A stretch of DNA of 64,000 nucleotides from HXMU1428-3 sp965215715 (GTDB lineage: Bacteria > Pseudomonadota > Alphaproteobacteria > Rhizobiales > HXMU1428-3), in NCBI GenBank assembly GCA_965215715.1, contig OZ244129.1, positions 1,240,001 to 1,304,000 of the forward strand. Direction: 5' to 3'. The notes under the pieces were generated by a model that saw nothing but the letters and a program-made list of their open reading frames with translations, was not told where the DNA came from and made no database searches. Shown one piece after another: positions 27,231 to 35,228 of the stretch. Position 1 is the stretch's first letter, and each line of letters begins with the position of its first letter. A program made the position numbers and the translations under genes.

Positions 27231-27765
27231 TGACCAGCTCCTCAAGCTTATTCACAGCTCCATGGAACGCATCGGTTTGCGCTTGCATGAGCACGCCCAA
27301 TTTTTTTTGATTTTCTTGTGCTAACGTCAATTGGCTGTCCAGAGCGTTTAGTGTGCGACTGGCCTGATCAAAGCGTTTTTGCATTTCTGTAAAGCGTTTA
27401 TCAAACGCCTTAGAGCGCTCTATAAAGGCTTGGTCACGCTCTATGATCGCTTGATTGCGTTGTAGAATGGCTTGATCGCGTTCTTTAACCGCGTGCTGCG
27501 TTTCAGAATCGCGCGCATCAAAAGCACGCGCCCTTTCATTTAAAGCTTGATCGCGCTCAATGATCGCCTGATTGCGCTGCAAGATCGCTTGGTCACGTTG
27601 TTCAATCGCTTCGCGCATTTGGCTTACGCCGGGAACCACCTTCCAAAGCACAAATCCTAATGTAATAATGAGCAGTAGGTTTAACAAACTCATAAACCAC
27701 ACCCAACCAGAGACCCAACGTGCCCCTCTGGTATCTATTTCAATAGAAGATTCAACTTGGTTCAT
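27214..27765 (-). CDS. Single-pass membrane protein with heptad-repeat coiled coil
   Basis: 183 residues: a short cytoplasmic N-terminus, one strong membrane helix (about 21-43), then coiled coil to the end. The coil is built of exact seven-residue units (RDQAILQ, RNQAIIE, RDQALNE), and an approximately 29-residue block is duplicated with a 39-residue period (57-85 and 96-124, first 18 residues identical). The orientation suggests the coil is periplasmic. No family is recognised. The 17-base overlap with the OmpA-like gene suggests the products act together across the envelope. Confidence 0.65.
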   Translation of the reverse strand: MNQVESSIEIDTRGARWVSGWVWFMSLLNLLLIITLGFVLWKVVPGVSQMREAIEQRDQAILQRNQAIIERDQALNERARAFDARDSETQHAVKERDQAILQRNQAIIERDQAFIERSKAFDKRFTEMQKRFDQASRTLNALDSQLTLAQENQKKLGVLMQAQTDAFHGAVNKLEELVNARVQ

Positions 27766-28039
27766 ACTCCACCCTATACTTGTACACTTAAACCAACTAA
27801 ATTTTCGCTATATTACACAGGTGCAGCTGATTTTTAAAGAGATGTTTCAACCAAATTATTTATCTTATTCATTTACAGGGCTTATTTATTATTTCAACAG
27901 TTGAAAGTAACCTCTATTGGCAGGCTTCTTCATATCTTGTTATCAATCTATTTTTAAAACGATTGGGCAAAAACCTAGGCGTAGTTTGTTGGCGCTCTTA
28001 TACTGGTTTAATTACATGCACAAAAATATAAGGCTTTGA

Positions 28040-28909
28040 ATGACCAAACAAATTATCTCGCCAGACCCTGAAAATGAAGATCTTTATCGCACTTTGCAAG
28101 CTCGAGATCATAATGGCACTCTCATTGAAGCCCCGATCATTCACGAAAAACCTTTAACTGTGTTTTTGAATTCGCAAGAGATTGTCACCCTTATGACCAT
28201 TGGCGATCACCCCGAAGCCTTAGCGCTGGGCTATTTGTTTAACCAAAACATGCTGCCAACTTATGATGATGTTACAAGCGTTGACTATGAGCCTGATATT
28301 GACACGATTGTTGTGCGCACAGCTCGCCAGACTAATTTTGAGCGCATTTTAAAACGTAAGGTTCAAACCTCTGGCTGCGGACAAGGCACAATTTTTGGCA
28401 ATCTGATTGAAACCATTGAAGGCCAAGAACTTGAACTGGGAACCACAATTAAAACCAGCACGCTCCCCCCTTTGTTGAAAACCATCAACATGACCCCGCG
28501 TCTCTACTTGAAAACCGGGGCTATTCATGGCTGTGTTTTGATAAAAGAAAGTCAACCGCTTTTGTATTTGGAAGATGTCGGGCGCCACAATGCGGTGGAC
28601 AAAATTGCTGGTTTCATGATGCAGAACAATATAAGCGCCCATGATAAATGCTTTTATACCACAGGGCGTTTGACCAGTGAGATGGTGATTAAAATGGTGA
28701 AGATGAAAATCCCTATTTTGATTTCCAGATCTGGTTTTACCGCCTGGGCGGTTGAATTGGCACGGGCGGCAAACCTAACCCTGATTGGCCGGGCGCGCGG
28801 CAAACGGTTTATTGTCCTGTCTGGCTTTGAGCGTGTTGAGTATGATAGCCAAGACAAGAAGTCTTCCTTTGAATGCGAACCAACCCCTTGTGCGGAGCAA
28901 CTCATTTGA
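28040..28909 (+). CDS. fdhD: Formate dehydrogenase accessory sulfurtransferase FdhD
   Basis: 289 residues. FdhD carries sulfur from a cysteine desulfurase to the bis-MGD molybdenum cofactor, which formate dehydrogenases need for activity. The family signature LEDVGRHNAVDKIAG is complete, followed by TTGRLTSEMV. The functional cysteine region reads SGCGQGT with one cysteine, whereas the E. coli protein has a CxxC pair there. mobA begins in its stop codon, matching a shared role in cofactor maturation; no formate dehydrogenase gene lies in this window. Confidence 0.93.
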   Translation: MTKQIISPDPENEDLYRTLQARDHNGTLIEAPIIHEKPLTVFLNSQEIVTLMTIGDHPEALALGYLFNQNMLPTYDDVTSVDYEPDIDTIVVRTARQTNFERILKRKVQTSGCGQGTIFGNLIETIEGQELELGTTIKTSTLPPLLKTINMTPRLYLKTGAIHGCVLIKESQPLLYLEDVGRHNAVDKIAGFMMQNNISAHDKCFYTTGRLTSEMVIKMVKMKIPILISRSGFTAWAVELARAANLTLIGRARGKRFIVLSGFERVEYDSQDKKSSFECEPTPCAEQLI

Positions 28910-29577
28910 GCACTTTGAGCAATGGCCTTATTGATGTTGTAGGTGTTGTGCTAGCGGGGGGACAATCTCGGCGTATGGGCGGGGGCGATAAATTTTTGCA
29001 GCCCGTTCACGGTTCGAATTTATTGCAAGCTGTTTTAAAACGGCTGTCGCCTCAATTGGACACCATAATTATTAGTTCAAATAGCCCAGCACAAACCATT
29101 CATGCCGCGCTTAAAGCTGGCAAGCAATTTAACGAAATACCCATTGTCAGTGACCTGATCTCCGATTTTGCTGGGCCATTGGCAGGTGTTCATAGTGCAA
29201 TGAAATGGGCACAAGAGAATAGACCTGAAACGACCCATCTTCTAACAGTGGCAGCTGATACCCCTTTTTTCCCGTTAGATTTTGTTTCAAGAATGGTCGG
29301 TTTTGCTCAATCGCAAGAGGCTTCCAGCATCATCTTGGCGCAATCGCACGGTCGCTACCACCCTATTTTTGGTTTGTGGCCGGTTGATTTGCAAGAGTCG
29401 TTGGAAGGAGCGCTTTTTAAGGGGCTGCGCAAAATTCGCGCCTGGACCAATGAACACCCAAATGCCAGCTTGAATTTTGACGATGAAATTATCAATGGGA
29501 AACAGGTTGATCCCTTTTTTAATATCAATGAACCAGAAGATTTTAAACGTTATCGGCAGCTTATTCAAAATATCTAA
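28906..29577 (+). CDS. mobA: Molybdenum cofactor guanylyltransferase MobA
   Basis: Transfers GMP from GTP to molybdopterin to form the MGD cofactor. The nucleotidyltransferase motif VLAGGQSRRMGGGDK is near the N-terminus, and the AADTPF segment holds the metal-binding aspartate. The best start is the TTG at 28906, which overlaps the fdhD stop and has GGAG eight bases upstream, giving 223 residues; an ATG at 28873 would overlap fdhD by 37 bases. Translational coupling to fdhD is likely. Confidence 0.93.
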   Translation: MSTLSNGLIDVVGVVLAGGQSRRMGGGDKFLQPVHGSNLLQAVLKRLSPQLDTIIISSNSPAQTIHAALKAGKQFNEIPIVSDLISDFAGPLAGVHSAMKWAQENRPETTHLLTVAADTPFFPLDFVSRMVGFAQSQEASSIILAQSHGRYHPIFGLWPVDLQESLEGALFKGLRKIRAWTNEHPNASLNFDDEIINGKQVDPFFNINEPEDFKRYRQLIQNI

Positions 29578-29622
29578 ATAAGCTGTCAAAGTTTCTTGTT
29601 AAAACCGTTTCTATTCGCTTTT

Positions 29623-30201
29623 TTAATGTTTTACAGGGCTATCCTCGATGGCCTCACTCACAAAAGACAAAAGGCTATTCAGCGTAAATGGTTTTTTTAA
29701 AATTGGCACACTTTGTAATTCATGAGGGGCATACTCAATTAGGTCTGAACAATAACCAGACATAAAGACAATTGGAACCTCAGGCCGAAATTCTCTGATC
29801 TTCAAAGCACAATCTGGGCCATTCATATCTTCCATCAAAATAATATCAGAGAGAACCAAATCAATATGAGAATTGGATTTTGCAATTGCAACGGCATCAT
29901 TTCCATCTGAAGCTGTCATAGCATCAAAGCCGAGACTATCCAGCATCAAAACGGCTAAATCTAACAACATGTGGTTATCATCGATGATTAAAACTGTTTT
30001 ACGAGATTGTGAATTCATCGGATCAAAATCGAGATCGGACAAATCTAATGCGGCGTTGTTTTTGCTTGTTTTCGGTTGGGCTGAATAGAAAACTGTTCGA
30101 GGCAGACCACTATAGTTTATTTTTATTGATGATGAAGTCTCTCTAAGTCCTTTTATAGAAATATAAAGCGGGTGAGCCCTTTGCAAATAATTTCGTTTCA
30201 T
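29623..30201 (-). CDS. Response-regulator receiver protein with N-terminal extension
   Basis: A CheY-like receiver domain fills the C-terminal two thirds: VLIIDDN, the phosphoacceptor aspartate in VLSDIIL, the MSGY switch region and the lysine in ILKKPF. No output domain follows, so it may pass phosphate on or bind a partner. From the ATG at 30201 the protein is 192 residues with about 60 unassigned residues before the receiver; starting at the ATG at 30018 it would be a 132-residue stand-alone receiver. Neither start has a strong ribosome-binding site. No histidine kinase is adjacent. Confidence 0.75.
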   Translation of the reverse strand: MKRNYLQRAHPLYISIKGLRETSSSIKINYSGLPRTVFYSAQPKTSKNNAALDLSDLDFDPMNSQSRKTVLIIDDNHMLLDLAVLMLDSLGFDAMTASDGNDAVAIAKSNSHIDLVLSDIILMEDMNGPDCALKIREFRPEVPIVFMSGYCSDLIEYAPHELQSVPILKKPFTLNSLLSFVSEAIEDSPVKH

Positions 30202-30435
30202 GGTCAAATATTCCAGTTTGGATGTATCAAAGGTTAAATTTTTTAATCAATACACCTCCAGGGATTTATGACCTTTCATTATTATCAAAAAAATATTGAT
30301 GACCAGACCTTATTGTTATTTTGTCTTTTTAGAACAGTCTTTTGGCGTCATTTCGCATTATCCTGTGTCTTGCGTGCCAATTCATAGACGCAAGGTCATA
30401 ACTTTTAAATTTTAGAAAGGATAAAGGCAATACAG

Positions 30436-30858
30436 CTAGAATTTATGCTTTATACGCCCTTTTATGGCCATGCCATCGTCTTGTGATCGTTCAGAGGCGG
30501 ACAAACTATCATCTTTATATAAGAGCTCGAGGCCAAAATCCAATTCAGGCAAGGTGCCAAGTGTGCCAATGCCAGGGATATGAAGAGTTGTTCCGCTTTT
30601 TTTGCTCTTTTCACTTGGGTCAATCCCAGACAGAGCTGATCCTTTATCGGCCTCATTATCGCTAGAGAGAACACCTGTCTTATTTCTTAAGGCCAATTCA
30701 GAGCTCTGCACACCCCGTTCAGAGGCCGTGACACCGCCCACTTGCTGTTCTTGAAAAGCAAGCCCAAGGGTTATGCCAAATACTGACGGATACAATATAG
30801 ACACTGACCCCACTAAAACTAGAATGGAGAATAATCGTTTCACTTTAACTGACCTCAA
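30436..30858 (-). CDS. Small exported protein of unknown function
   Basis: 140 residues with a basic N-terminus and hydrophobic segment (about 8-30) that could be a signal peptide or a membrane anchor. The middle is hydrophilic and Ser-rich. The last part (LPELDFGLELLYKDD to GRIKHKF) alternates polar and hydrophobic residues and ends in phenylalanine, as beta-strands of outer-membrane proteins do. No family is recognised. It lies between the receiver gene and the porin on the same strand with its own spacing on both sides. Confidence 0.6.
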   Translation of the reverse strand: MRSVKVKRLFSILVLVGSVSILYPSVFGITLGLAFQEQQVGGVTASERGVQSSELALRNKTGVLSSDNEADKGSALSGIDPSEKSKKSGTTLHIPGIGTLGTLPELDFGLELLYKDDSLSASERSQDDGMAIKGRIKHKF

Positions 30859-31070
30859 TCAATCATGAGCTTATCACCCCAGGCTCATCCACATAATTAT
30901 GATCTTATTCTTTGTAAAGTGCAAGCTTTAGGCAACCACAACTAAAAGGTTGTAATTGTTGTACATTATGATGATGAATGTGGCGCTTGTGCTGTTTAAG
31001 CAACATCTAATGTGTTCAAAATTTCATGAAATTGCCACATTTTACATAAGTACAGGCTAATTTTACTTAC

Positions 31071-31104
31071 AAAAAAGGGCCTCTAAGCAAATGAGAGGCC
31101 CTTT
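31071..31104 (-). terminator. Rho-independent terminator of the porin gene
   Basis: AAAGGGCCTCT (31074-31084) and AGAGGCCCTTT (31094-31104) form a perfect 11-bp stem with a nine-base loop. On the minus strand a T-run follows (complement of 31071-31076). It lies 27 bases beyond the porin stop codon. Confidence 0.93.
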
Positions 31105-31130
31105 AAAACTATGTCTATATTTTTAAGACT

Positions 31131-32315
31131 TTAAAATTTGATGCGTGCACCGGTAACAAATGTTTGGAAATCTTCAACATTTTCGCCATTGCTCAAATCT
31201 GCTTCATAGTGACGGTAACCGGCGTAAAGTTCCATAGCGGCTGCGTCGACTTTTTGAACAAAACCACCGCCAAAAATTTCACCTTCAACACCGGTCACAC
31301 CAGCCCTATCAACATCATCAATGTCTGTAGAGATGTATTCACCGTAAAGAGTGGTTTTACCCAGTGAAACCCATTTTTGTTGGATTCCACCTTTAATTTG
31401 GTAAAACTCTTCTTCTGAGCCACTGTCATCATGCTCACGATTACCGCCAGAAGTTGTGAGCCAAAGGCCTGTTGGTGTGTGCATTACAGAAAGTGAACCG
31501 TTGTAAACTTCCATTCGGTCGCCTTCCTCATCAATGCCGTAACCAGCAGCTGCAGCGATTTTGAAGTCACCCCATGTGCCCTTATAAAAGGCGGCAAATG
31601 AATATTCATCATCTTCGCCCCAAGACGCGCTTAACCGGAAACCGGCAAGGGTTGGGGTGTCATAACGAATAACATCGTCACGGTCGAGTTCGAAATCACC
31701 TGGGAAAACATCGTCCCAATCAGCGTTAGCATTCACAGTTCCATCAGCATTAATGATGCTAAAGCCTTCAATAAAGCGCAAACCACCATTACGGGCAATG
31801 ATTGCAGTACCGCTTAAGTCATTTGTGGTTGTTCCATCCAAAGCATGACCGGTTCTACCCCAAGAAATTTTACCAAATGTTTTGCTTTGGATGAACATTT
31901 CATTGCGGCGTAAAACGATTTCACGTCTGCTATCACTATCATCATCTTCTTCGCTAACACGATCTGATTCACTTGTATGAGTACCAAGTTCGATACGATA
32001 ACCAGCTGACCAATCACTATTAATTTTGGCTTTACCTCTAATTCCAAAACGGGAGGTGGAACTGTCGTTGTCAACAACATAGGCATCGTCTTCTCTGCCA
32101 TTATCCCAAAAAAGAATAGCCCTGTTAACCTGACCATAAATTTTCAATGAAACTTTACGGTTTCCTTTGCGCGCTGTCGTTGCTTCTAAAACGGCAACGC
32201 GCTCTTCTAGATCTGCACAGCAGTCCCCGCCGAAATCAGCGGCATGAGAGAGTGAAGGCTGAAGAGCAATAAGGCTCCCAGCGATCAAGATTGAATAAGT
32301 AATGCTTTTAGACAT
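31131..32315 (-). CDS. Outer-membrane porin
   Basis: 394 residues from the ATG at 32315, which has AAGAAGGA just upstream; two further ATGs lie a few codons earlier. A signal peptide ends near SHAAD. The mature part is rich in aromatic and acidic residues in alternating strands, with KIYGQVNRAIL at the barrel start, STSRFGIRGKAKI (a porin signature) and a C-terminal GARIKF ending in phenylalanine. It is a general diffusion porin of the alphaproteobacterial type, with a short cysteine and coiled segment (CCADLEERVAVLE) at the mature N-terminus. Single transcription unit. Confidence 0.88.
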   Translation of the reverse strand: MSKSITYSILIAGSLIALQPSLSHAADFGGDCCADLEERVAVLEATTARKGNRKVSLKIYGQVNRAILFWDNGREDDAYVVDNDSSTSRFGIRGKAKINSDWSAGYRIELGTHTSESDRVSEEDDDSDSRREIVLRRNEMFIQSKTFGKISWGRTGHALDGTTTNDLSGTAIIARNGGLRFIEGFSIINADGTVNANADWDDVFPGDFELDRDDVIRYDTPTLAGFRLSASWGEDDEYSFAAFYKGTWGDFKIAAAAGYGIDEEGDRMEVYNGSLSVMHTPTGLWLTTSGGNREHDDSGSEEEFYQIKGGIQQKWVSLGKTTLYGEYISTDIDDVDRAGVTGVEGEIFGGGFVQKVDAAAMELYAGYRHYEADLSNGENVEDFQTFVTGARIKF

Positions 32316-32862
32316 GATTTCCTTCTTAGACATGATCATGCAGTCAAGATGCATGGATGTTTAATTTAACTGGTGAATTAAATAACTTGATTTGATTTAT
32401 TTGAACAACGTAAATCGCTATAAAATCAGCAAGATTTGTTTAGATGTTGCAAATCGCCCATATCTGAAGCAAACGAAATAATAATGCTGCATGATATGAA
32501 ATGGCGGTCAACCTCCTCATTAATTGTTTAATTTAGACAGCGAATACAGGAAACTTAATAAGCGTGTTATATGACAGTCTTGTTAAAAGGAGTCCTCCTG
32601 CAAAAATTTACAGACCTAACTGTTACGCAAAAACCACAAAAGGGTATCGCGCCAACTGAAATTGAGACATTCTGCCTCAGCAAAACAATGGATTTCCCCA
32701 TTTTATCCCAGCAAAACAAATCCTTATTAGATCTATCTTGTAAAATTTATATCTAGATGTCAGAAAATTCAGGGCGCTTGAGGCTAATCAATTGAAAAAA
32801 ACGAAGCACATGCTTTAATGATCAAACCACTCGTATTATGAAGGTTTAGACAGTTATTAAAT
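32316..32862. other. Long non-coding gap between the divergent porin and ubiH-like genes
   Basis: No convincing gene is seen in these 547 bases; a 61-codon open frame at 32571-32756 has no ribosome-binding site and no recognisable protein features. Close to the porin start lies a short dyad, TTTAATT to AATTAAA around ACTGGTGA (about 32369-32386), that could be an operator. The gap is long enough to hold the porin promoter and its regulation, but no promoter reads clearly. Confidence 0.4.
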
Positions 32863-34098
32863 ATGTCAGACTCCAAGATTGCATCAACAGACCTGGCGAT
32901 AATTGGCCCTGGTCCTGTCGGACTGATCACAGCCCTTGCCTGTGCACAAGAGACCAATTTTTCTATATCTCTTTTTGGTCCTTGTCCCTCAAACGAACAA
33001 CTTGAGAATGATACGCGTACAACAGCTTTTATGGTGCCGTCTTTAACGATGCTGGATCATTTAAACTTATGGCCAGCGATTAAAAAAAATGCCGCCCCTC
33101 TTGAACACTTAAGAATGATTGATGATTGTGCCAGCTTATTGCGGGCCCCGGATTGTTCGTTTAGTGCTCAAGAGCTTGGTTTGGAGGCTTTTGCTCAAAA
33201 TATTCCCAATAAAGACCTGAACCAACAGCTGATCACTATGGTCACAGAGCACCCCAATATCACCTGGGTGGAAACTAAAGCTGTTACATCTATTTGCCCT
33301 GAACATGATCATGTGATGATCCAAACACAAGAAGGGGCAAGCTATAGATCTTCTGTTTTAATCGGTGCTGATGGGCGTAACTCCCCTGCCCGACGCGCCA
33401 GTGGCATCAAAGAAAAAGTCTGGTCGTATGAACAAACGGCAATAAGCTGCAATTTCACCCATGAATACCCCCACAATGCCACTTCAGTTGAATTTCACCG
33501 CCCCTCTGGTCCCTTAACGCTCATTCCTTTAAAAGAAAACCATGCCAGCTTGGTATGGAGCCTGCGGCCAAAGCAAGCTGACGAGATGATTCAATTATCG
33601 ACAGATCAATTTAGTCAGCAACTTGAACAAACTATGCATTCTATTTGGGGGCCTATTACCAGTGTGGGCAAACGGGTGGCCTTTCCTATCAAGGGTATGA
33701 AATTAGATCATTTTGCAGCCAAACGGATTTTTCTGGTTGGGGAAGCTGCTCATGTTGTCCCACCTATTGGGGCGCAGGGTTTGAACTTAGGTGTGCGCGA
33801 TGTTGCTTATTTGGTGGAGAGCTTAAAATCTAAAACCGATTTGTCCGCAGACATTCATTCTCTCGAAGCTGCCTATAATAAAGCACGACAGCATGATGTA
33901 TGGTCACGTACAACGACCATTGATTGGCTTAACAAATCACTGTTATTGTCTTATTTACCTTTAAAAATTTTACGCAGCGCAGGTTTAAATGCAATGAATG
34001 CCAGCCAGACTTTGCGTAAATTGTTGATGAATGAGGGTTTGGGTACTAGCTTGGACCTTCCCCCTCTTATGCGCCAGAAGCAAAAGGTCGCCTCATAA
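32863..34098 (+). CDS. UbiH/UbiF/VisC-family FAD monooxygenase
   Basis: 411-residue flavoprotein hydroxylase of the ubiquinone-synthesis family. Visible are the FAD-binding IIGPGPVGL (13-21), the second dinucleotide motif GADGRNSPAR and the FAD-ribityl motif GEAAHVVPPIGAQGLNLGVRD near residue 295. It most likely hydroxylates the ubiquinone ring (UbiH, UbiF or an alphaproteobacterial UbiL), but the ring position cannot be told from sequence alone. It is followed 101 bases later by the acyltransferase gene on the same strand. Confidence 0.88.
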   Translation: MSDSKIASTDLAIIGPGPVGLITALACAQETNFSISLFGPCPSNEQLENDTRTTAFMVPSLTMLDHLNLWPAIKKNAAPLEHLRMIDDCASLLRAPDCSFSAQELGLEAFAQNIPNKDLNQQLITMVTEHPNITWVETKAVTSICPEHDHVMIQTQEGASYRSSVLIGADGRNSPARRASGIKEKVWSYEQTAISCNFTHEYPHNATSVEFHRPSGPLTLIPLKENHASLVWSLRPKQADEMIQLSTDQFSQQLEQTMHSIWGPITSVGKRVAFPIKGMKLDHFAAKRIFLVGEAAHVVPPIGAQGLNLGVRDVAYLVESLKSKTDLSADIHSLEAAYNKARQHDVWSRTTTIDWLNKSLLLSYLPLKILRSAGLNAMNASQTLRKLLMNEGLGTSLDLPPLMRQKQKVAS

Positions 34099-34199
34099 CA
34101 AAGGACAGATAAAGCTTTATTGTTCTATTTCAGCTCTTGACGTTGAGATCTGTTTTATGGCTTTTACCAACAATCATACATTATAAAGAGGCCTTATAA

Positions 34200-35099
34200 A
34201 TGTCCCCCTTATTACATCTTCGTTATTGGGCAGAATATAGCGTTTTACGCTTAATCATTGGCATGATTAGGCTGATGCCTCTTGATACCGCGGTAAAATT
34301 TTCTGCTTATTGGTGGCAAAAATTGGCGGCGCGTGGGCGGCGGCATCAAAGAGCGTTGGACAATTTAGCCCAAGCGTTTCCTGAAAAATCAGAACAAGAA
34401 CGCGAAGCTATTGCCATGGCCATGTGGGGAAACCTTGGTCGGGTTATGGCTGAAACGATGCAGATTGACCGGGTTTTAAAACGGCCTGAGAACATTGAAT
34501 TGGTCAACTCCAAATTGTTAGGCCGTTATAAGGGGAAAATGGGACCGGCTGTTTGTGTTTCCATGCATTATGGCAATTGGGAATTGGCTATGTGGCCTTT
34601 AGCCGTTGCTGGCATGAAACCGGCCGGGGTTTATCGATTGGTGAAGAACCCACTGGTTGATAACTATATACGGAACCAGCGCAAAGAGCTTTTCCCCGGT
34701 GGGATGTTTGCTAAAGGGGCCAGTGCCGGTGGCCATGCAGGGCGCGACACAGCCCGGCTTATTGGCGCTTATGTGCGCGATGGCGGGCGGTTAGGCTTTT
34801 TGGCTGATCAGTTTGATCGGCTAGGGGTTGGTGTGCCTTTTTTTGGCAAAGAAGCCAAATCAGCCAAATTTCCAGCCATGTTGGCTCGCCGTCTTGGATC
34901 TCGTTTTTGGGTTGGTCGGTGCGTTAGAATTGGTCCTAAATCCCAATTTCGCGTTGAGATGCATGAGATTAAAGTACCGCGGACAGACGACAGAGATGAG
35001 GATATAAAATTCATTGTCGCTGAAACCCAAAAAACTTTTGAAAAATGGATTAGAGAATATCCAGAACAGTTTATGTGGTCGAACCGAAAATGGTCTTAA
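34200..35099 (+). CDS. LpxL/HtrB-type lysophospholipid acyltransferase
   Basis: 299 residues. The acyltransferase HX4E motif is present as HYGNWE (about 123-128), followed by VYRLVKNPLVDNYI and LADQFDRLGVGVPFFG, typical of lauroyl or myristoyl transferases that add secondary acyl chains to lipid A. The N-terminal hydrophobic helix would tether it to the inner membrane. In Hyphomicrobiales such enzymes also act in lipid A long-chain acylation, so the exact acyl group is open. Confidence 0.87.
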   Translation: MSPLLHLRYWAEYSVLRLIIGMIRLMPLDTAVKFSAYWWQKLAARGRRHQRALDNLAQAFPEKSEQEREAIAMAMWGNLGRVMAETMQIDRVLKRPENIELVNSKLLGRYKGKMGPAVCVSMHYGNWELAMWPLAVAGMKPAGVYRLVKNPLVDNYIRNQRKELFPGGMFAKGASAGGHAGRDTARLIGAYVRDGGRLGFLADQFDRLGVGVPFFGKEAKSAKFPAMLARRLGSRFWVGRCVRIGPKSQFRVEMHEIKVPRTDDRDEDIKFIVAETQKTFEKWIREYPEQFMWSNRKWS

Positions 35100-35109
35100 A
35101 CAAGCGTGC

Positions 35110-35140
35110 TGCCCTAAAAATGAAACCTTCGTTTAGGGCA
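35110..35140. repeat. Inverted repeat after the acyltransferase gene
   Basis: TGCCCTAAA (35110-35118) and TTTAGGGCA (35132-35140) are exact complements, separated by 13 bases, ten bases after the acyltransferase stop. No T-run follows on either strand, so it is at best a weak terminator or RNA-stabilising hairpin. Confidence 0.5.
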
Positions 35141-35228
35141 AAACGGCGATGCTGGTGAGCATTCCAAAGCGCTAAAAAAAGACCCGCACACAAAAACTTA
35201 AAGACAAGTGCTAAGGAATTTTAAAATT

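Noticed and set aside
32369..32392. CtrA-binding site (TTAA-N7-TTAA) before the porin gene
   Set aside because: Two TTAA half-sites are present, but the spacing is eight bases, one more than the CtrA consensus.
32571..32756. A 61-codon open frame upstream of the ubiH-like gene
   Set aside because: No ribosome-binding site, no recognisable domain and atypical composition; most likely non-coding.
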